Source: an uncultured Collinsella sp. (GTDB lineage: Bacteria > Actinomycetota > Coriobacteriia > Coriobacteriales > Coriobacteriaceae). From it: DNA of 64,000 nucleotides. The notes beneath the pieces are model-generated. The model had not been told where the DNA came from. It made no database searches and saw only the letters and a list, made by a program, of their open reading frames with translations. Below are positions 40,971 through 50,077 of this stretch, piece by piece. The stretch is taken from NCBI GenBank assembly GCA_959604825.1, contig CAUHCN010000002.1:1-64000 (forward strand). The letters are read 5' to 3'. Made by a program: the position numbers and the translations under genes. Within the stretch, counting starts at the first letter, position 1. Every line of letters starts with the position of its first letter.

Positions 40971-41882
40971 ATGAACGCTTCATCGCTTTCCTTCCAAGAC
41001 ATCATCCTGCGCCTCCAGCAGTACTGGGGCGAGCAGGGCTGCGTCATTATGCAGCCCTATGACTCCGAGGTCGGTGCCGGTACCTTCCATACCGCGACCA
41101 CGCTGCGCTCGCTCGGTCCCGCCGAATGGCGCACCTGCTATGCGCAGCCCTGCCGCCGTCCCGCCGACGGCCGCTACGGCGAGAACCCTAACCGCATGCA
41201 GCACTACTATCAGTTCCAGGTGCTCATTAAGCCCTCTCCGGTTAATGCTCAGGAGCTTTACCTGGGGTCTCTTGCTGCCATTGGCCTGGACCCCAACGAC
41301 CATGACGTCCGTTTTGTCGAGGACGACTGGGAGAGCCCGACGCTGGGCGCCTGGGGCCTTGGCTGGGAGGTCTGGCTCAACGGCATGGAGGTCACGCAGT
41401 TCACGTACTTCCAGCAGGTGGGCGGTATCGAGGTCGACCCTGTGCCCGTCGAGATCACCTATGGCCTGGAGCGTATCGCCATGTACGCTCAGGGCGTCAA
41501 CTCGGTCTACGATCTGGTGTGGAGCTATCTGCCCGACGGCACGCCCATGACCTATGGCGACGTGTTCCTCGAGAACGAGCGCGAGTTCAGTGCCTATAAC
41601 TTTGAGGTCGCCAACGTCGAGATGATGCGTCAGAAGTTTGACGACTACGAGGCCGAGTGCCATTCCTGTCTGGAGCGCAAGCTGCCGTTGCCGGCGTACG
41701 ACTGTGTCATGAAGTGCAGCCACGCCTTCAACCTGCTCGATGCCCGCGGCGCCCTGTCCGCGGTCGAGCGTGCCAACTACATCCTGCGCGTCCGCGCCGT
41801 CGCCAAGGCGTGCTGCGAGGCCTACATGGCCGAGGTCGCCGGAGTCAACGAGAATGCCGACCAGGAAGGCGAGGTGGCGTAA
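40971..41882 (+). CDS. glyQ: Glycyl-tRNA synthetase, alpha subunit
   Basis: 303 residues. FQDIILRLQQYWGEQGCVI and QPYDSEVGAGTFHTAT near the N-terminus, then RPADGRYGENPNRMQHYYQ, are the class II motif regions of the bacterial alpha2beta2 GlyRS. The alpha subunit binds glycine and ATP. No T-box sequence is seen in the short upstream gap; a TATAGT -10-like box lies about 50 nt upstream. The beta gene follows 3 nt later. Confidence 0.98.
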   Translation: MNASSLSFQDIILRLQQYWGEQGCVIMQPYDSEVGAGTFHTATTLRSLGPAEWRTCYAQPCRRPADGRYGENPNRMQHYYQFQVLIKPSPVNAQELYLGSLAAIGLDPNDHDVRFVEDDWESPTLGAWGLGWEVWLNGMEVTQFTYFQQVGGIEVDPVPVEITYGLERIAMYAQGVNSVYDLVWSYLPDGTPMTYGDVFLENEREFSAYNFEVANVEMMRQKFDDYEAECHSCLERKLPLPAYDCVMKCSHAFNLLDARGALSAVERANYILRVRAVAKACCEAYMAEVAGVNENADQEGEVA

Positions 41883-41885
41883 GCC

Positions 41886-43982
41886 ATGGCAGACGCTAAG
41901 GATTTCCTGTTTGAGATCGGTACGGAGGAAATGCCCTCCGCACCGCTGAACAATGCCGTCAAGCAGCTTGGTACCATGATCGCCAAGGGTCTCGACGAGG
42001 CCGGTCTGGCCCACGGCGAGGTCCGCGTGATCTCGAGCCCGCGTCGCCTGGCTGCGCTCGTTGCCGACGTTGCCACCGCGACCGATGAGGTTCACGAGGT
42101 CAAGCGTGGCCCCGCGGCAAACATCGCCTTCGACGCTGACGGTAACGCCACCAAGGCCGCCCAGGGCTTCGCCCGCAAGTGCGGTGTGGCTGCCGAGGAC
42201 CTGGTCCGTCGTGAGGATACCGATGGTCGCGAGTATGTCTTTGCCGAGAAGAACATTCCCTCCGCACCGGCAACCCCGATCCTGACGGCCCTGTGCGAGA
42301 AGACCATTGCCGGCCTGCAGTGGCCCAACTACCGCTCCCAGCGCTGGGGCCACGAGCACGCGACCTTTGTTCGTCCGGTCCGTTGGATCTGCTGCCTTCT
42401 GGGCGAGGATGTTGTGCCCGTGTCGTTTGCCGACGTGACGAGTGGCAACACCACGCGTGGCCATCGCGTGCTTGGCCCCGGTGACCATGTGGTCGCCAGC
42501 CCCGCTGTTTACGAGCAGGTGCTCGAGGATGCCGGCGTGCTTTCTGCCGAGCGCCGTCACGAGGCGATTCTCGCCGGTATCGCCGAGGTCGAGGCTGCCC
42601 GTCCCGGCTGCCATGTCGATACGCCCAAGAAGGTCTTTGAGGAGGTCATTAACCTCTGCGAGTGGCCGACGGTGCTCGTCGGTACTTTCGACGAGGAGTT
42701 CCTCAAGGTCCCGCACGAGATTATCTGCGAGTCCATGCTCACCAACCAGCGCTACTTCCCGATCTATGACGGCGAGGGCAAGCTGACGCGTGAGTTCGTG
42801 GTCGTCTCCAACAGCAAGCCCGAGAACGCCGAGCGAGTGATCGACGGTAACGAGCGCGTCGTGCGCGCCCGTCTGGACGACGCTAAGTTCTTCTACGAGG
42901 AGGACCTGAAGATCTCCCTCGACGAGTTCCGTGAGCGTCTGTCCAAGGTTGCCTTCCAGGAGAAGCTCGGTAGCGTGCTCGCCAAGTCCGAGCGCATCGA
43001 GCAGCTCGCGCTCGCTATCGCCCGCGAGGCTCACCTGGGCGCCCATCTTGCCGCCGACGCTGCTCGCGCCGCACACCTGTGCAAGGCAGACCTGGTGTCC
43101 AACGCCGTCGTCGAGTTCACGAGCCAGCAGGGCGTGATGGGCGGTTATTACGCGACCGCGATGGGGGAGAACGACGAGGTCGCCCATGCTATTCGCGATC
43201 ACTATCGTCCCCGTTTTGCCGGTGACGAGCTGCCCGAGGGCACCGCTGGCTGCATCGTGGCCTGCGCCGACAAGCTCGATACCATCGCCGGTATCTTTGC
43301 CATCGGCGAGCCCCCGACCGGCTCCTCCGACCCCTACGCGCTGCGTCGTGCCGCTATCGGCATTATCAACATCCTGCGCGACCGTCTGCCGATCGACCCC
43401 ACGTCGCTCATCGACTTTGCCCTCGAACTCTACAGTGAGCAGGGCATTGAGTTCGACGCCGCCGAGGTCGCCCAGCAGGTTCGTGACTTCTTCCATGGCC
43501 GCCTGGTGAGCATGGCCCGCGACGAAAAGATTCCGGCCGATACCGTCGCCGCCGTCTCCGCGGTGCACATCATCGCCCCGTCCGTCTTCTTCGCCCGCTG
43601 CGCCGCCCTCGACGAGGCCCGCAAGAACGACGCTGAGACGTTCGACAACCTGGCGACCGCCTATGCCCGCGCCGCGCATATCTCCAAGCCCGAGCTGGGT
43701 GCGGAGTATGACCGCAGCCTGATGGGCGAGGTCGAGCTTGCGCTCGCCGACGCCTCCGAGGCTGCTCAGACCGCCGTCGATGCCGCCCTTGCTGCCGAGG
43801 ACTACCCGGCCGCATTTGCCGCCCTCGCCGCCCTGCGCGCGCCCATCGACCGTTTCTTCGATGAGGTCATGGTCATGGACAAGGACGAGCAGCTTCGCGA
43901 TAATCGCCTTAAGCTGCTCAACCGCTTCGAGGCCGTTTTCTCCGGCATTGCCAACATCGGTGAGCTCGCCCGCAAAAAGTAA
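41886..43982 (+). CDS. glyS: Glycyl-tRNA synthetase, beta subunit
   Basis: 698 residues. FLFEIGTEEMPSAPLNNA at the N-terminus and GKLTREFVVVSN and DPYALRRAAIGI are typical of the beta subunit, which contacts tRNA. A C-terminal anticodon-binding helix domain ends at FDEVMVMDKDEQLRDNRL. Adjacent to glyQ, so the pair forms the heterotetramer. Confidence 0.98.
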   Translation: MADAKDFLFEIGTEEMPSAPLNNAVKQLGTMIAKGLDEAGLAHGEVRVISSPRRLAALVADVATATDEVHEVKRGPAANIAFDADGNATKAAQGFARKCGVAAEDLVRREDTDGREYVFAEKNIPSAPATPILTALCEKTIAGLQWPNYRSQRWGHEHATFVRPVRWICCLLGEDVVPVSFADVTSGNTTRGHRVLGPGDHVVASPAVYEQVLEDAGVLSAERRHEAILAGIAEVEAARPGCHVDTPKKVFEEVINLCEWPTVLVGTFDEEFLKVPHEIICESMLTNQRYFPIYDGEGKLTREFVVVSNSKPENAERVIDGNERVVRARLDDAKFFYEEDLKISLDEFRERLSKVAFQEKLGSVLAKSERIEQLALAIAREAHLGAHLAADAARAAHLCKADLVSNAVVEFTSQQGVMGGYYATAMGENDEVAHAIRDHYRPRFAGDELPEGTAGCIVACADKLDTIAGIFAIGEPPTGSSDPYALRRAAIGIINILRDRLPIDPTSLIDFALELYSEQGIEFDAAEVAQQVRDFFHGRLVSMARDEKIPADTVAAVSAVHIIAPSVFFARCAALDEARKNDAETFDNLATAYARAAHISKPELGAEYDRSLMGEVELALADASEAAQTAVDAALAAEDYPAAFAALAALRAPIDRFFDEVMVMDKDEQLRDNRLKLLNRFEAVFSGIANIGELARKK

Positions 43983-44016
43983 GCCAGCCTGCGCATAAGC
44001 GCAAAAGGAGCCCCGC

Positions 44017-44892
44017 ATGGATTGCCCGGTCACCGCTCGTCCCACCGTTATCGTTATCTCCGACTCGCTCGGCGATACCGCTTGTGAGGTGGTGCTTGCG
44101 GCGTCCGGGCAATTTGATGAAGGGGCTTTTCGCGTTTTGCGCCTGCCCAAGGTGACCTCCGTGGAGCAGGTCAAGTCATTTGTGGGGCCGCGCGTCGATG
44201 CCGACCATCGCGATGTCGCCGTGTTCCATACCATTGTCGATCCGGCGCTTCGCGCCCGCGTGCTCGATTACCTGGGTATGCTGCATATCCGTTCGGTCGA
44301 CCTGATCGGCCCGACGCTTGCCGTGCTGTCGTCGCTCATCGGTGTGCCGCCCAAGTGCGTTGCGGGCGTGATTCACAAGACCGATGACCGCTATTTCCAT
44401 CGTATCGAGGCCATGGAGTATTTCGTTGAGCACGATGACGGTCGTGGTTGCGACGATCTGTCGGGTGCCGATATCGTGCTGCTGGGTGTGTCGCGTACAT
44501 CCAAGACGCCGCTGTCGATGTATTTAGCCTATCAGGGCTACAAGGTCGCCAATGTCCCACTGGCGCATGGCATGGAGCCGCCCAAGTCGATTTACGAGGT
44601 TGACCCGATGCACCTGTTCGGCCTGATTTCGACCGTCGACGTTATTTCTGAGATTCGCGATAGCCGCTTAGGCGATGACTACGCCCGTGCCGTTGCCGGC
44701 TCCTATGCCGAGCCTGAGAGCGTGCGCAGCGAGCTTGAGGAAGCTCGTGCCCTCATGAAGCGCTTGGGCTGCTTTGTTGTGCGTACCGACGGCAAAGCCA
44801 TCGAGGAAAGCGCTGCCGAGATCATTGCTCACCTCGAAGAGATTCAAGAGGCAAGAGCCCGCCGTGCCGCCCGCCGCGCTCAACAAAAGTAG
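44017..44892 (+). CDS. ppsR: Pyruvate phosphate dikinase regulator (PDRP, DUF299)
   Basis: 291 residues. ISDSLGDTA near the start and the P-loop-like GVSRTSKTPLSMYLA near residue 155 identify the kinase/pyrophosphorylase that inactivates PPDK by ADP-dependent Thr phosphorylation and reactivates it by Pi-dependent removal. AAGGAG precedes the ATG. The ppdK gene lies 326 nt downstream, its expected target. Confidence 0.93.
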   Translation: MDCPVTARPTVIVISDSLGDTACEVVLAASGQFDEGAFRVLRLPKVTSVEQVKSFVGPRVDADHRDVAVFHTIVDPALRARVLDYLGMLHIRSVDLIGPTLAVLSSLIGVPPKCVAGVIHKTDDRYFHRIEAMEYFVEHDDGRGCDDLSGADIVLLGVSRTSKTPLSMYLAYQGYKVANVPLAHGMEPPKSIYEVDPMHLFGLISTVDVISEIRDSRLGDDYARAVAGSYAEPESVRSELEEARALMKRLGCFVVRTDGKAIEESAAEIIAHLEEIQEARARRAARRAQQK

Positions 44893-44950
44893 CTCACTTG
44901 GGACAAGGTTGTTTGGGTAGCTAATTTGGGACGGGGCTCTTTTAGCTAAC
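44890..44950. repeat. Post-stop repeats, TAGCT family, copies 2 and 3
   Basis: 44890-44917 (TAGCTCACTTGGGAC...) and 44918-44950 (TAGCTAATTTGGGACGGGG... ending TTTTAGCTAAC) are back-to-back related units. The second closely matches 36867-36898. Copy 2 begins inside the ppsR stop codon. Confidence 0.6.
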
Positions 44951-45218
44951 CAAAGAGAATACTTGGAAATAATGCTGATAAATGGTAAAGCGATTTAGCA
45001 AAAACATCGCATCCGACCTGCACTTTCCTTGTAGTGGTATCTTCATAAGGTAGCCACCTTTACCTACCGTTTACCGCCGGTTTTAGCACGTTTACCAAAC
45101 CGCGCACCCTCTGCTCAAGCCTGTCCAAAACCCGCCGTATAGTTCCCTCACGGCCCGCATCCGGCGGGTCGATTCGTTACCACGGTCGTGCGCGTAAGCG
45201 CATGAAAGGGGAAGTATC
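44951..45218 (+). promoter_or_regulatory. ppdK: Leader region of ppdK
   Basis: Gap without a gene. Its first third is AT-rich and would suit a promoter, but no confident -35/-10 pair was found. Later it has a 7-bp stem (45131-45137 with 45162-45168) over a 24-nt loop. A ribosome site AAAGGGGAAG ends it. No riboswitch was recognised. Confidence 0.3.
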
Positions 45219-47969
45219 GTGAGCGATTGCAAGAGGGTTTACCGTTTTGGAACCGACGCCCAGGGCACCTGTGTCACTGAGGGCGACAAATCCATGAACT
45301 TCGTGCTTGGCGGCAAAGGCGCAAACCTTGCCGAGATGAGCCGCATCGGTCTGCCGGTTCCCGGTGGCTTTACCATTACCTGCCAGACCTGTGTCGAGTA
45401 CTCCGGTGCCGGCAACGTCTGGCCCGAAGGCGCACTCGATGAGATCGTTGCCGCCGAGGCGGACCTCGAGGCCCGTTGCGGCAAGAAACTCGGCGATGCC
45501 TCCGATCCGCTGCTCGTGTCGGTTCGCTCGGGCGCTCCGTTCTCCATGCCTGGCATGATGGACACAGTCCTCAACCTTGGCCTCAATGACGATTCCGTTC
45601 AGGGCCTTATCGCCCAGACGCAAAACCCGCGTTTTGCCTGGGATAGCTACCGCCGCTTTATCCAGATGTTCTCCAACGTCGTCATGGGCGTCGATGCCGA
45701 CTTGTTCGAGAATGCCCTGACCCAGGCCCGCCTGGTCGCCGGCGTTCGCGTCGATTCAGAGCTTTCGGCCGAGGACCTGCAGGAGCTCGTCGAGACCTTC
45801 AAGGGGATCTTCTCCGACAACGTTGAGGCCGCCCTGTACCCCGAGCTCGAGGTCGCCGACGGCAAGCCTGTCTTCCCGCACGACCCGGAGCTTCAGCTGC
45901 GCCTTGCCATTCAGGCTGTCTTTGGCAGCTGGATGAACGATCGTGCGTGCATCTACCGCAAGCAGCATGGCATTTCCGACGAGCTCGGTACCGCCGTCAA
46001 CGTTCAGGCCATGGCTTTTGGTAACAAGGGCGAGACCTCCGCGACCGGCGTCGCCTTTACGCGCAACCCGGCTGACGGCACCAAGGAGTTCTACGGGGAC
46101 TTTCTGGTGAATGCCCAGGGCGAGGACGTCGTCGCCGGCATCCGAAACACCGAGCCCATCGCCGACCTCAAGACCACCTCGGGCCTCGAGTCCGCAGGCG
46201 AGGAGCTCGAGCGCGTGTTCCTGACGCTCGAGGATCATTACCGCGATATGTGCGATATCGAGTTTACCATCGAGCAGGGCAAGCTCTGGATGCTCCAGAC
46301 CCGCGTGGGCAAGCGCACCGCCACTGCCGCCCTGCGCATTGCTATCGAAATGGTCGAGGAGGGCCTCATCACCCGCGAGGAGGCTGTGAGCCGCATCGAT
46401 CCCGCGCAGCTCGACCAGCTCCTGCACCCGCAGTTCGACGCCTCCAAGAAGTACGAGGCCCTGGCCAGCGGCCTTAACGCCAGCCCCGGTGCCGCCGTGG
46501 GCGAGGTCGTGTTCTCGAGCGACGACGCCGTCACGCGTTCCGCCGAGGGCCACAAGGTCATTCTGGTTCGTTGGGAGACCAACCCCGACGACCTGAAGGG
46601 CATGGTCGCCGCCGAGGGCATCCTGACCAGCCACGGTGGCAAGACGAGCCATGCCGCCGTTATCGCCCGCGGCATGGGTACGCCCTGCGTTTGCGGCGTT
46701 GAGCGCTTCCACATTGACGCGGCAGAGAAGGTCGTGCGCATCGAGGGCAGCGACCGCGTGCTGCGCGAGGGCGATGTCATCTCCATCGACGGCACCCAGG
46801 GTATCGTCGTCGACGGCGCGGTCGACCTGGTCTCTGCAGAGCTCACCGGCGACCTGGACACCATCCTGTCTTGGGCCGATGAGATCCGTTTGGACGAGAC
46901 CGACGGTCACGCCAACCACGTGCGCGTCAACGCCGACAACCCCGAGGATGCCGAGCTCGCGCTCGAGTTTGGCGCCGAGGCCATCGGTCTGTGCCGCACC
47001 GAGCACATGTTCCTGGGCGATCGCAAGAACATCATCCAGAGCTTTATCCTGTCTGACGATGAGGCCGTGAAGCAGCAGGCCCTGGCCGACTTGCTCAAGG
47101 TTCAGACCGAGGACTTCCTGGCGATGTTCAAGACCATGTCCGGTCGCGATGTGGTCGTCCGCCTGCTCGATCCGCCGCTTCATGAGTTCCTGGATAATCC
47201 TCGCGAGCTCGAGGTCGCCATCACCAAGAAGGAGGCCGCCGGCGCTCCCGAGGAGGAGCTCACTGCCCTGCGCGCCCGCCTGCGTCGCATTGACGGCATG
47301 GTCGAGTCCAACCCCATGCTGGGCTTGCGCGGCGTGCGCCTGTCCGTCGTCTTTGGCGATCTGCCGCTCATGCAGGTTCGCGCCGTCGCCACGGCCGCTG
47401 CCCGCCTTATCAAGGAGGGTGTCGACCCGCGCCCCGAGATCATGGTTCCGCTCGTTTCCATCACGGCCGAGCATGTCCAGACCCGCGAGGTTATCGAGCG
47501 CGTGATCGCCGAGGTTTCCGCCGAGGAAGGCGTCGAGCTCAATATTCCCGTGGGCACGATGCTCGAGCTGCCGCGTGCCTGCATGGTCGCTGACGAGATC
47601 GCCCATCATGCCGACTTCTTCTGCTTTGGCACCAACGACCTCACCCAGACGACCTTTGGCTTCTCGCGCGATGACGCCGAGGCCAAGTTCATCCCGCTGT
47701 ACATGCATAAAAAGATCCTGAAAGACAACCCCTTCGAGACCATCGACGCGGCAGTGCTGGAGCTCGTGCGCTTGGCCGTCGAGAAGGGCCGCGCCACCAA
47801 TCCCGACATGCACTTTGGCGTGTGCGGCGAGCACGGCGGCGACCCCAAGTCCATCAAGGGCCTGTTTAACGTGGCCGACGTGGACTACGTGTCCTGCTCG
47901 CCCTATCGCGTGCCCCTCGCGCGCCTGGCTGCCGCTCAGGCCAAGCTCGAGGCCAAGCGTTCCGCCTAA
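45219..47969 (+). CDS. ppdK: Pyruvate, phosphate dikinase
   Basis: 916 residues from GTG. Interconverts pyruvate, ATP and Pi with PEP, AMP and PPi. The ATP-grasp N-terminal domain (LGGKGANLAEMSRIGLPVP), the central phosphohistidine domain with catalytic His in TSHGGKTSHAAVIARGMG near 470-490, and the C-terminal PEP/pyruvate barrel (FGVCGEHGGDPKSI) are all present. It is regulated by the neighbouring PDRP. In an anaerobe it may provide gluconeogenic PEP or run in the glycolytic direction with PPi. Confidence 0.98.
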   Translation: MSDCKRVYRFGTDAQGTCVTEGDKSMNFVLGGKGANLAEMSRIGLPVPGGFTITCQTCVEYSGAGNVWPEGALDEIVAAEADLEARCGKKLGDASDPLLVSVRSGAPFSMPGMMDTVLNLGLNDDSVQGLIAQTQNPRFAWDSYRRFIQMFSNVVMGVDADLFENALTQARLVAGVRVDSELSAEDLQELVETFKGIFSDNVEAALYPELEVADGKPVFPHDPELQLRLAIQAVFGSWMNDRACIYRKQHGISDELGTAVNVQAMAFGNKGETSATGVAFTRNPADGTKEFYGDFLVNAQGEDVVAGIRNTEPIADLKTTSGLESAGEELERVFLTLEDHYRDMCDIEFTIEQGKLWMLQTRVGKRTATAALRIAIEMVEEGLITREEAVSRIDPAQLDQLLHPQFDASKKYEALASGLNASPGAAVGEVVFSSDDAVTRSAEGHKVILVRWETNPDDLKGMVAAEGILTSHGGKTSHAAVIARGMGTPCVCGVERFHIDAAEKVVRIEGSDRVLREGDVISIDGTQGIVVDGAVDLVSAELTGDLDTILSWADEIRLDETDGHANHVRVNADNPEDAELALEFGAEAIGLCRTEHMFLGDRKNIIQSFILSDDEAVKQQALADLLKVQTEDFLAMFKTMSGRDVVVRLLDPPLHEFLDNPRELEVAITKKEAAGAPEEELTALRARLRRIDGMVESNPMLGLRGVRLSVVFGDLPLMQVRAVATAAARLIKEGVDPRPEIMVPLVSITAEHVQTREVIERVIAEVSAEEGVELNIPVGTMLELPRACMVADEIAHHADFFCFGTNDLTQTTFGFSRDDAEAKFIPLYMHKKILKDNPFETIDAAVLELVRLAVEKGRATNPDMHFGVCGEHGGDPKSIKGLFNVADVDYVSCSPYRVPLARLAAAQAKLEAKRSA

Positions 47970-48007
47970 CGTTTTGGGTTTAGACACCTAGCGTAGCCCC
48001 CTTCATG

Positions 48008-48035
48008 CCGCCCGTCTCATTCGTGAGACGGGCGG
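48008..48035 (+). terminator. Terminator hairpin after ppdK
   Basis: A perfect 12-bp stem (48008-48019 with 48024-48035) closed by a TTCG tetraloop. The tail TTATC is short, so termination is likely but the U run is weak. Confidence 0.7.
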
Positions 48036-48081
48036 TTATCATGTGCGGGTTTTGTCTTTTTGTCTGCGCAAAAAATTGTTC

Positions 48082-48109
48082 TTGCAGCAGAAACCCGCGC
48101 GTGTATACT
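48082..48109 (+). promoter_or_regulatory. rplS: Promoter of rplS
   Basis: TTGCAG (48082-48087), a 16-nt spacer, and TATACT (48104-48109). The ~60-nt leader contains a GTGCCG/CGGCAC stem, possibly autoregulatory. Confidence 0.6.
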
Positions 48110-48178
48110 CGAATACGTTTGTTCAACTACGTGCCGGCCAAGGTGGTACGGCACCTCTAGAAGAGTAAGGAATTGCAC

Positions 48179-48520
48179 ATGGATTACATCCGCGCAATCG
48201 AGCGTCAGCAGATCCGCGAGGACATTCCTCAGGTTCGCGTCGCCGACAACGTCAAGGTTCACTACCGCATTAAGGAAGGCGACCGCGAGCGCATTCAGGT
48301 CTTCCAGGGCGACGTCATCCGCATGGCCGGCGCCGGTGCCCGCGAGACCTTCACCGTCCGCAAGATGTCCTTCGGTGTCGGTGTTGAGCGTACCTTCCCG
48401 CTTCACAGCCCCAAGATCGCCAAGCTCGAGGTCGTTCGTCATGGTCGCGTCCGTCGCGCCAAGCTGTACTACCTCCGCGACAAGGTGGGCAAGGCTGCTC
48501 GCATCCCCGAGAAGCGCTAA
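48179..48520 (+). CDS. rplS: 50S ribosomal protein L19
   Basis: 113 residues. The core VRVADNVKVHYRIKEGDRER and VERTFPLHSPKI are L19 signatures, ending with the basic KLYYLRDKVGKAARI. It sits at the 30S-50S interface. I chose the ATG at 48179 because AAGGA lies 7 nt upstream. A terminator follows. Confidence 0.98.
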   Translation: MDYIRAIERQQIREDIPQVRVADNVKVHYRIKEGDRERIQVFQGDVIRMAGAGARETFTVRKMSFGVGVERTFPLHSPKIAKLEVVRHGRVRRAKLYYLRDKVGKAARIPEKR

Positions 48521-48554
48521 GAAGATCGCAGCGTCTGTCCACTCGTTTGGACAC

Positions 48555-48585
48555 AAGGGTCACCTTCGGGTGGCCCTTCTTTTTA
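48555..48585 (+). terminator. Intrinsic terminator after rplS
   Basis: A 10-bp stem (48555-48564 with 48569-48578, one wobble) on a TTCG loop, then CTTTTTAT. Confidence 0.9.
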
Positions 48586-48613
48586 TCTGATTTGCATGCA
48601 AGGAGGGCCTGGT

Positions 48614-49402
48614 ATGGCCAATATGACGAGCTCGGTTTCGGCATCGCAGGTTGCCGGTGAGTTGGCGAGCGCTACGTTTGAGGAGATCCCCGCCCTCGTG
48701 GAGCATTATCGCGAGGACCCGCGCCAGCAGGTGATCAAGGCTTGCGAGCGTGCTCTTAAGCGCCATGCCAAGGAACTTGCCGAGCGCGAGCGCGTCAATG
48801 ACATGTACGAGCTTATGCATGAGCTTGGCGGCGATGGGGTGGTCGTTGGTGTCGACGAGGTAGGTCGCGGATCGGTGGCCGGCCCTTTGACGGTATGCGC
48901 CGTCTGTCTTCCTATGGAGCCGCGCGTCTGGGGTATCAACGATTCCAAAAAGCTCACGCCCGCGCGCCGCGAGTTGCTCTCGGTGAAGATAGCCGAGGTG
49001 GCGACTGCCATCGGCTTTTGCCATATCGCGCCGAAGGATATCGATGAGATGGGCATGGCCCGTGCTATCCGTACTGCCGTTGCGGGCGCCGTGGCCGATA
49101 CGGGACTTGAACCCGACTGCGTCCTCATGGATGGCAACCCCTTGGGCGCCGTTCCTAACGAGCGCGATGTGGTGAAGGGCGATGCCAAAATCGCCTGCAT
49201 CGCCGCGGCGTCCATCATGGCCAAGGTCACGCGTGACGAGATGATGGTCGAGTACGACGCCGAGTATCCCGAGTACCATCTGGCCGAGTCGAAGGGCTAT
49301 GCAAGCCCCGAGCATATCGAGGCCATTCGCAAACATGGACTTTGTCCACTGCACCGCGTGAGCTTTTGCGGAAACTTTCTGCAGACTGAGCGCCTTTTCT
49401 AG
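48614..49402 (+). CDS. rnhB: Ribonuclease HII
   Basis: 262 residues. The catalytic GVDEVGRGSVAGPLTV (Asp-Glu) starts near residue 80, with NDSKKLTPARRE, MDGNPL and a C-terminal FCGNF end. It removes ribonucleotides misincorporated in DNA. The ~78-residue helical N-terminal domain is also found in Bacillus-type RNase HII. ATG 48614 has AGGAGGG 6 nt upstream and is better than ATG 48596. Confidence 0.96.
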   Translation: MANMTSSVSASQVAGELASATFEEIPALVEHYREDPRQQVIKACERALKRHAKELAERERVNDMYELMHELGGDGVVVGVDEVGRGSVAGPLTVCAVCLPMEPRVWGINDSKKLTPARRELLSVKIAEVATAIGFCHIAPKDIDEMGMARAIRTAVAGAVADTGLEPDCVLMDGNPLGAVPNERDVVKGDAKIACIAAASIMAKVTRDEMMVEYDAEYPEYHLAESKGYASPEHIEAIRKHGLCPLHRVSFCGNFLQTERLF

Positions 49403-49451
49403 GTCAATTGTGGAGACAGGGACCTCAGGGGTTTTATAAACCTGCTGGTAG

Positions 49452-49493
49452 CGGGCCGTATGCAACACCATTGCTGCGTACGGCCCGTTTTTT
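49452..49493 (+). terminator. Intrinsic terminator after rnhB
   Basis: A 13-bp stem (49452-49464 with 49475-49487, one wobble) with a 10-nt loop, then TTTTTT. Confidence 0.9.
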
Positions 49494-49591
49494 GACGGCA
49501 TTTGGTCAGCTTTTGGTTTGCTTCCGGTACTTACCCGCATGAAAGGTGCCCTCATCATCGGGGCAATGCAGTGTGCGGGAAAGGAGACCCC

Positions 49592-50077
49592 ATGAGTGCC
49601 GCAAGCAAAAAGAGCAAGACGCAGCAACTCAAGGAGCGTTGGGAAAACGGCGAGCTCGACTGTGGGGCGATGACGCCCGAGTTTATCAAGGGACTCAGTC
49701 CCCGCGAGCTGGGCATGCTGGGCGAGCTGATCACCATCGACTACTTTAACGAGCGCGGCTACACCTTGCTGGAGCAGGGTTATCGTTGCACCGAGGGCGA
49801 GGCCGATCTGGTGCTGCTCGATGAGCTCGACGATGTCGTGGTGATGGCCGAGGTCAAAACCAGACGAGTTGCACTGGATTGCAGCACGCGGGTCTTTCCC
49901 GAGGAGGCCGTGGACGCCCAAAAGCAACGCCGCTACCGCCGCATCGCAAGTTGCTACCTCATGGAGCATTATCCGCTCAAGGCGATTCGCTTCGATGCCG
50001 TGGGCGTCACCATTCGTGGCGGGCATATCGCCGAGATCGAGCATCAGTACAACGCGTTCGATTGGCAGGTGTCGTGA
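49592..50077 (+). CDS. yraN: UPF0102 nuclease-fold protein YraN
   Basis: 161 residues from ATG with AAGGAG upstream. The restriction-endonuclease-like core EGEADLVLLDELDDVVVMAE continues into EVKTRR, giving the E..D..ExK motif of Holliday-junction-resolvase-like folds. A ~40-residue N-terminal basic/acidic extension precedes the core. Conserved beside rnhB and comM. The in vivo substrate is not established. The stop overlaps comM by 1 nt. Confidence 0.92.
   Translation: MSAASKKSKTQQLKERWENGELDCGAMTPEFIKGLSPRELGMLGELITIDYFNERGYTLLEQGYRCTEGEADLVLLDELDDVVVMAEVKTRRVALDCSTRVFPEEAVDAQKQRRYRRIASCYLMEHYPLKAIRFDAVGVTIRGGHIAEIEHQYNAFDWQVS

Noticed and set aside
40980..44234. A 1084-codon open frame on the minus strand opposite glyQ, glyS and ppsR
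   Set aside because: It mirrors the strongly biased codons of genuine plus-strand genes, has no recognisable domains and spans three well-identified genes.
45756..47987. A 743-codon minus-strand frame opposite ppdK
   Set aside because: Shadow of a gene with clear catalytic motifs; low-complexity composition and no ribosome site.
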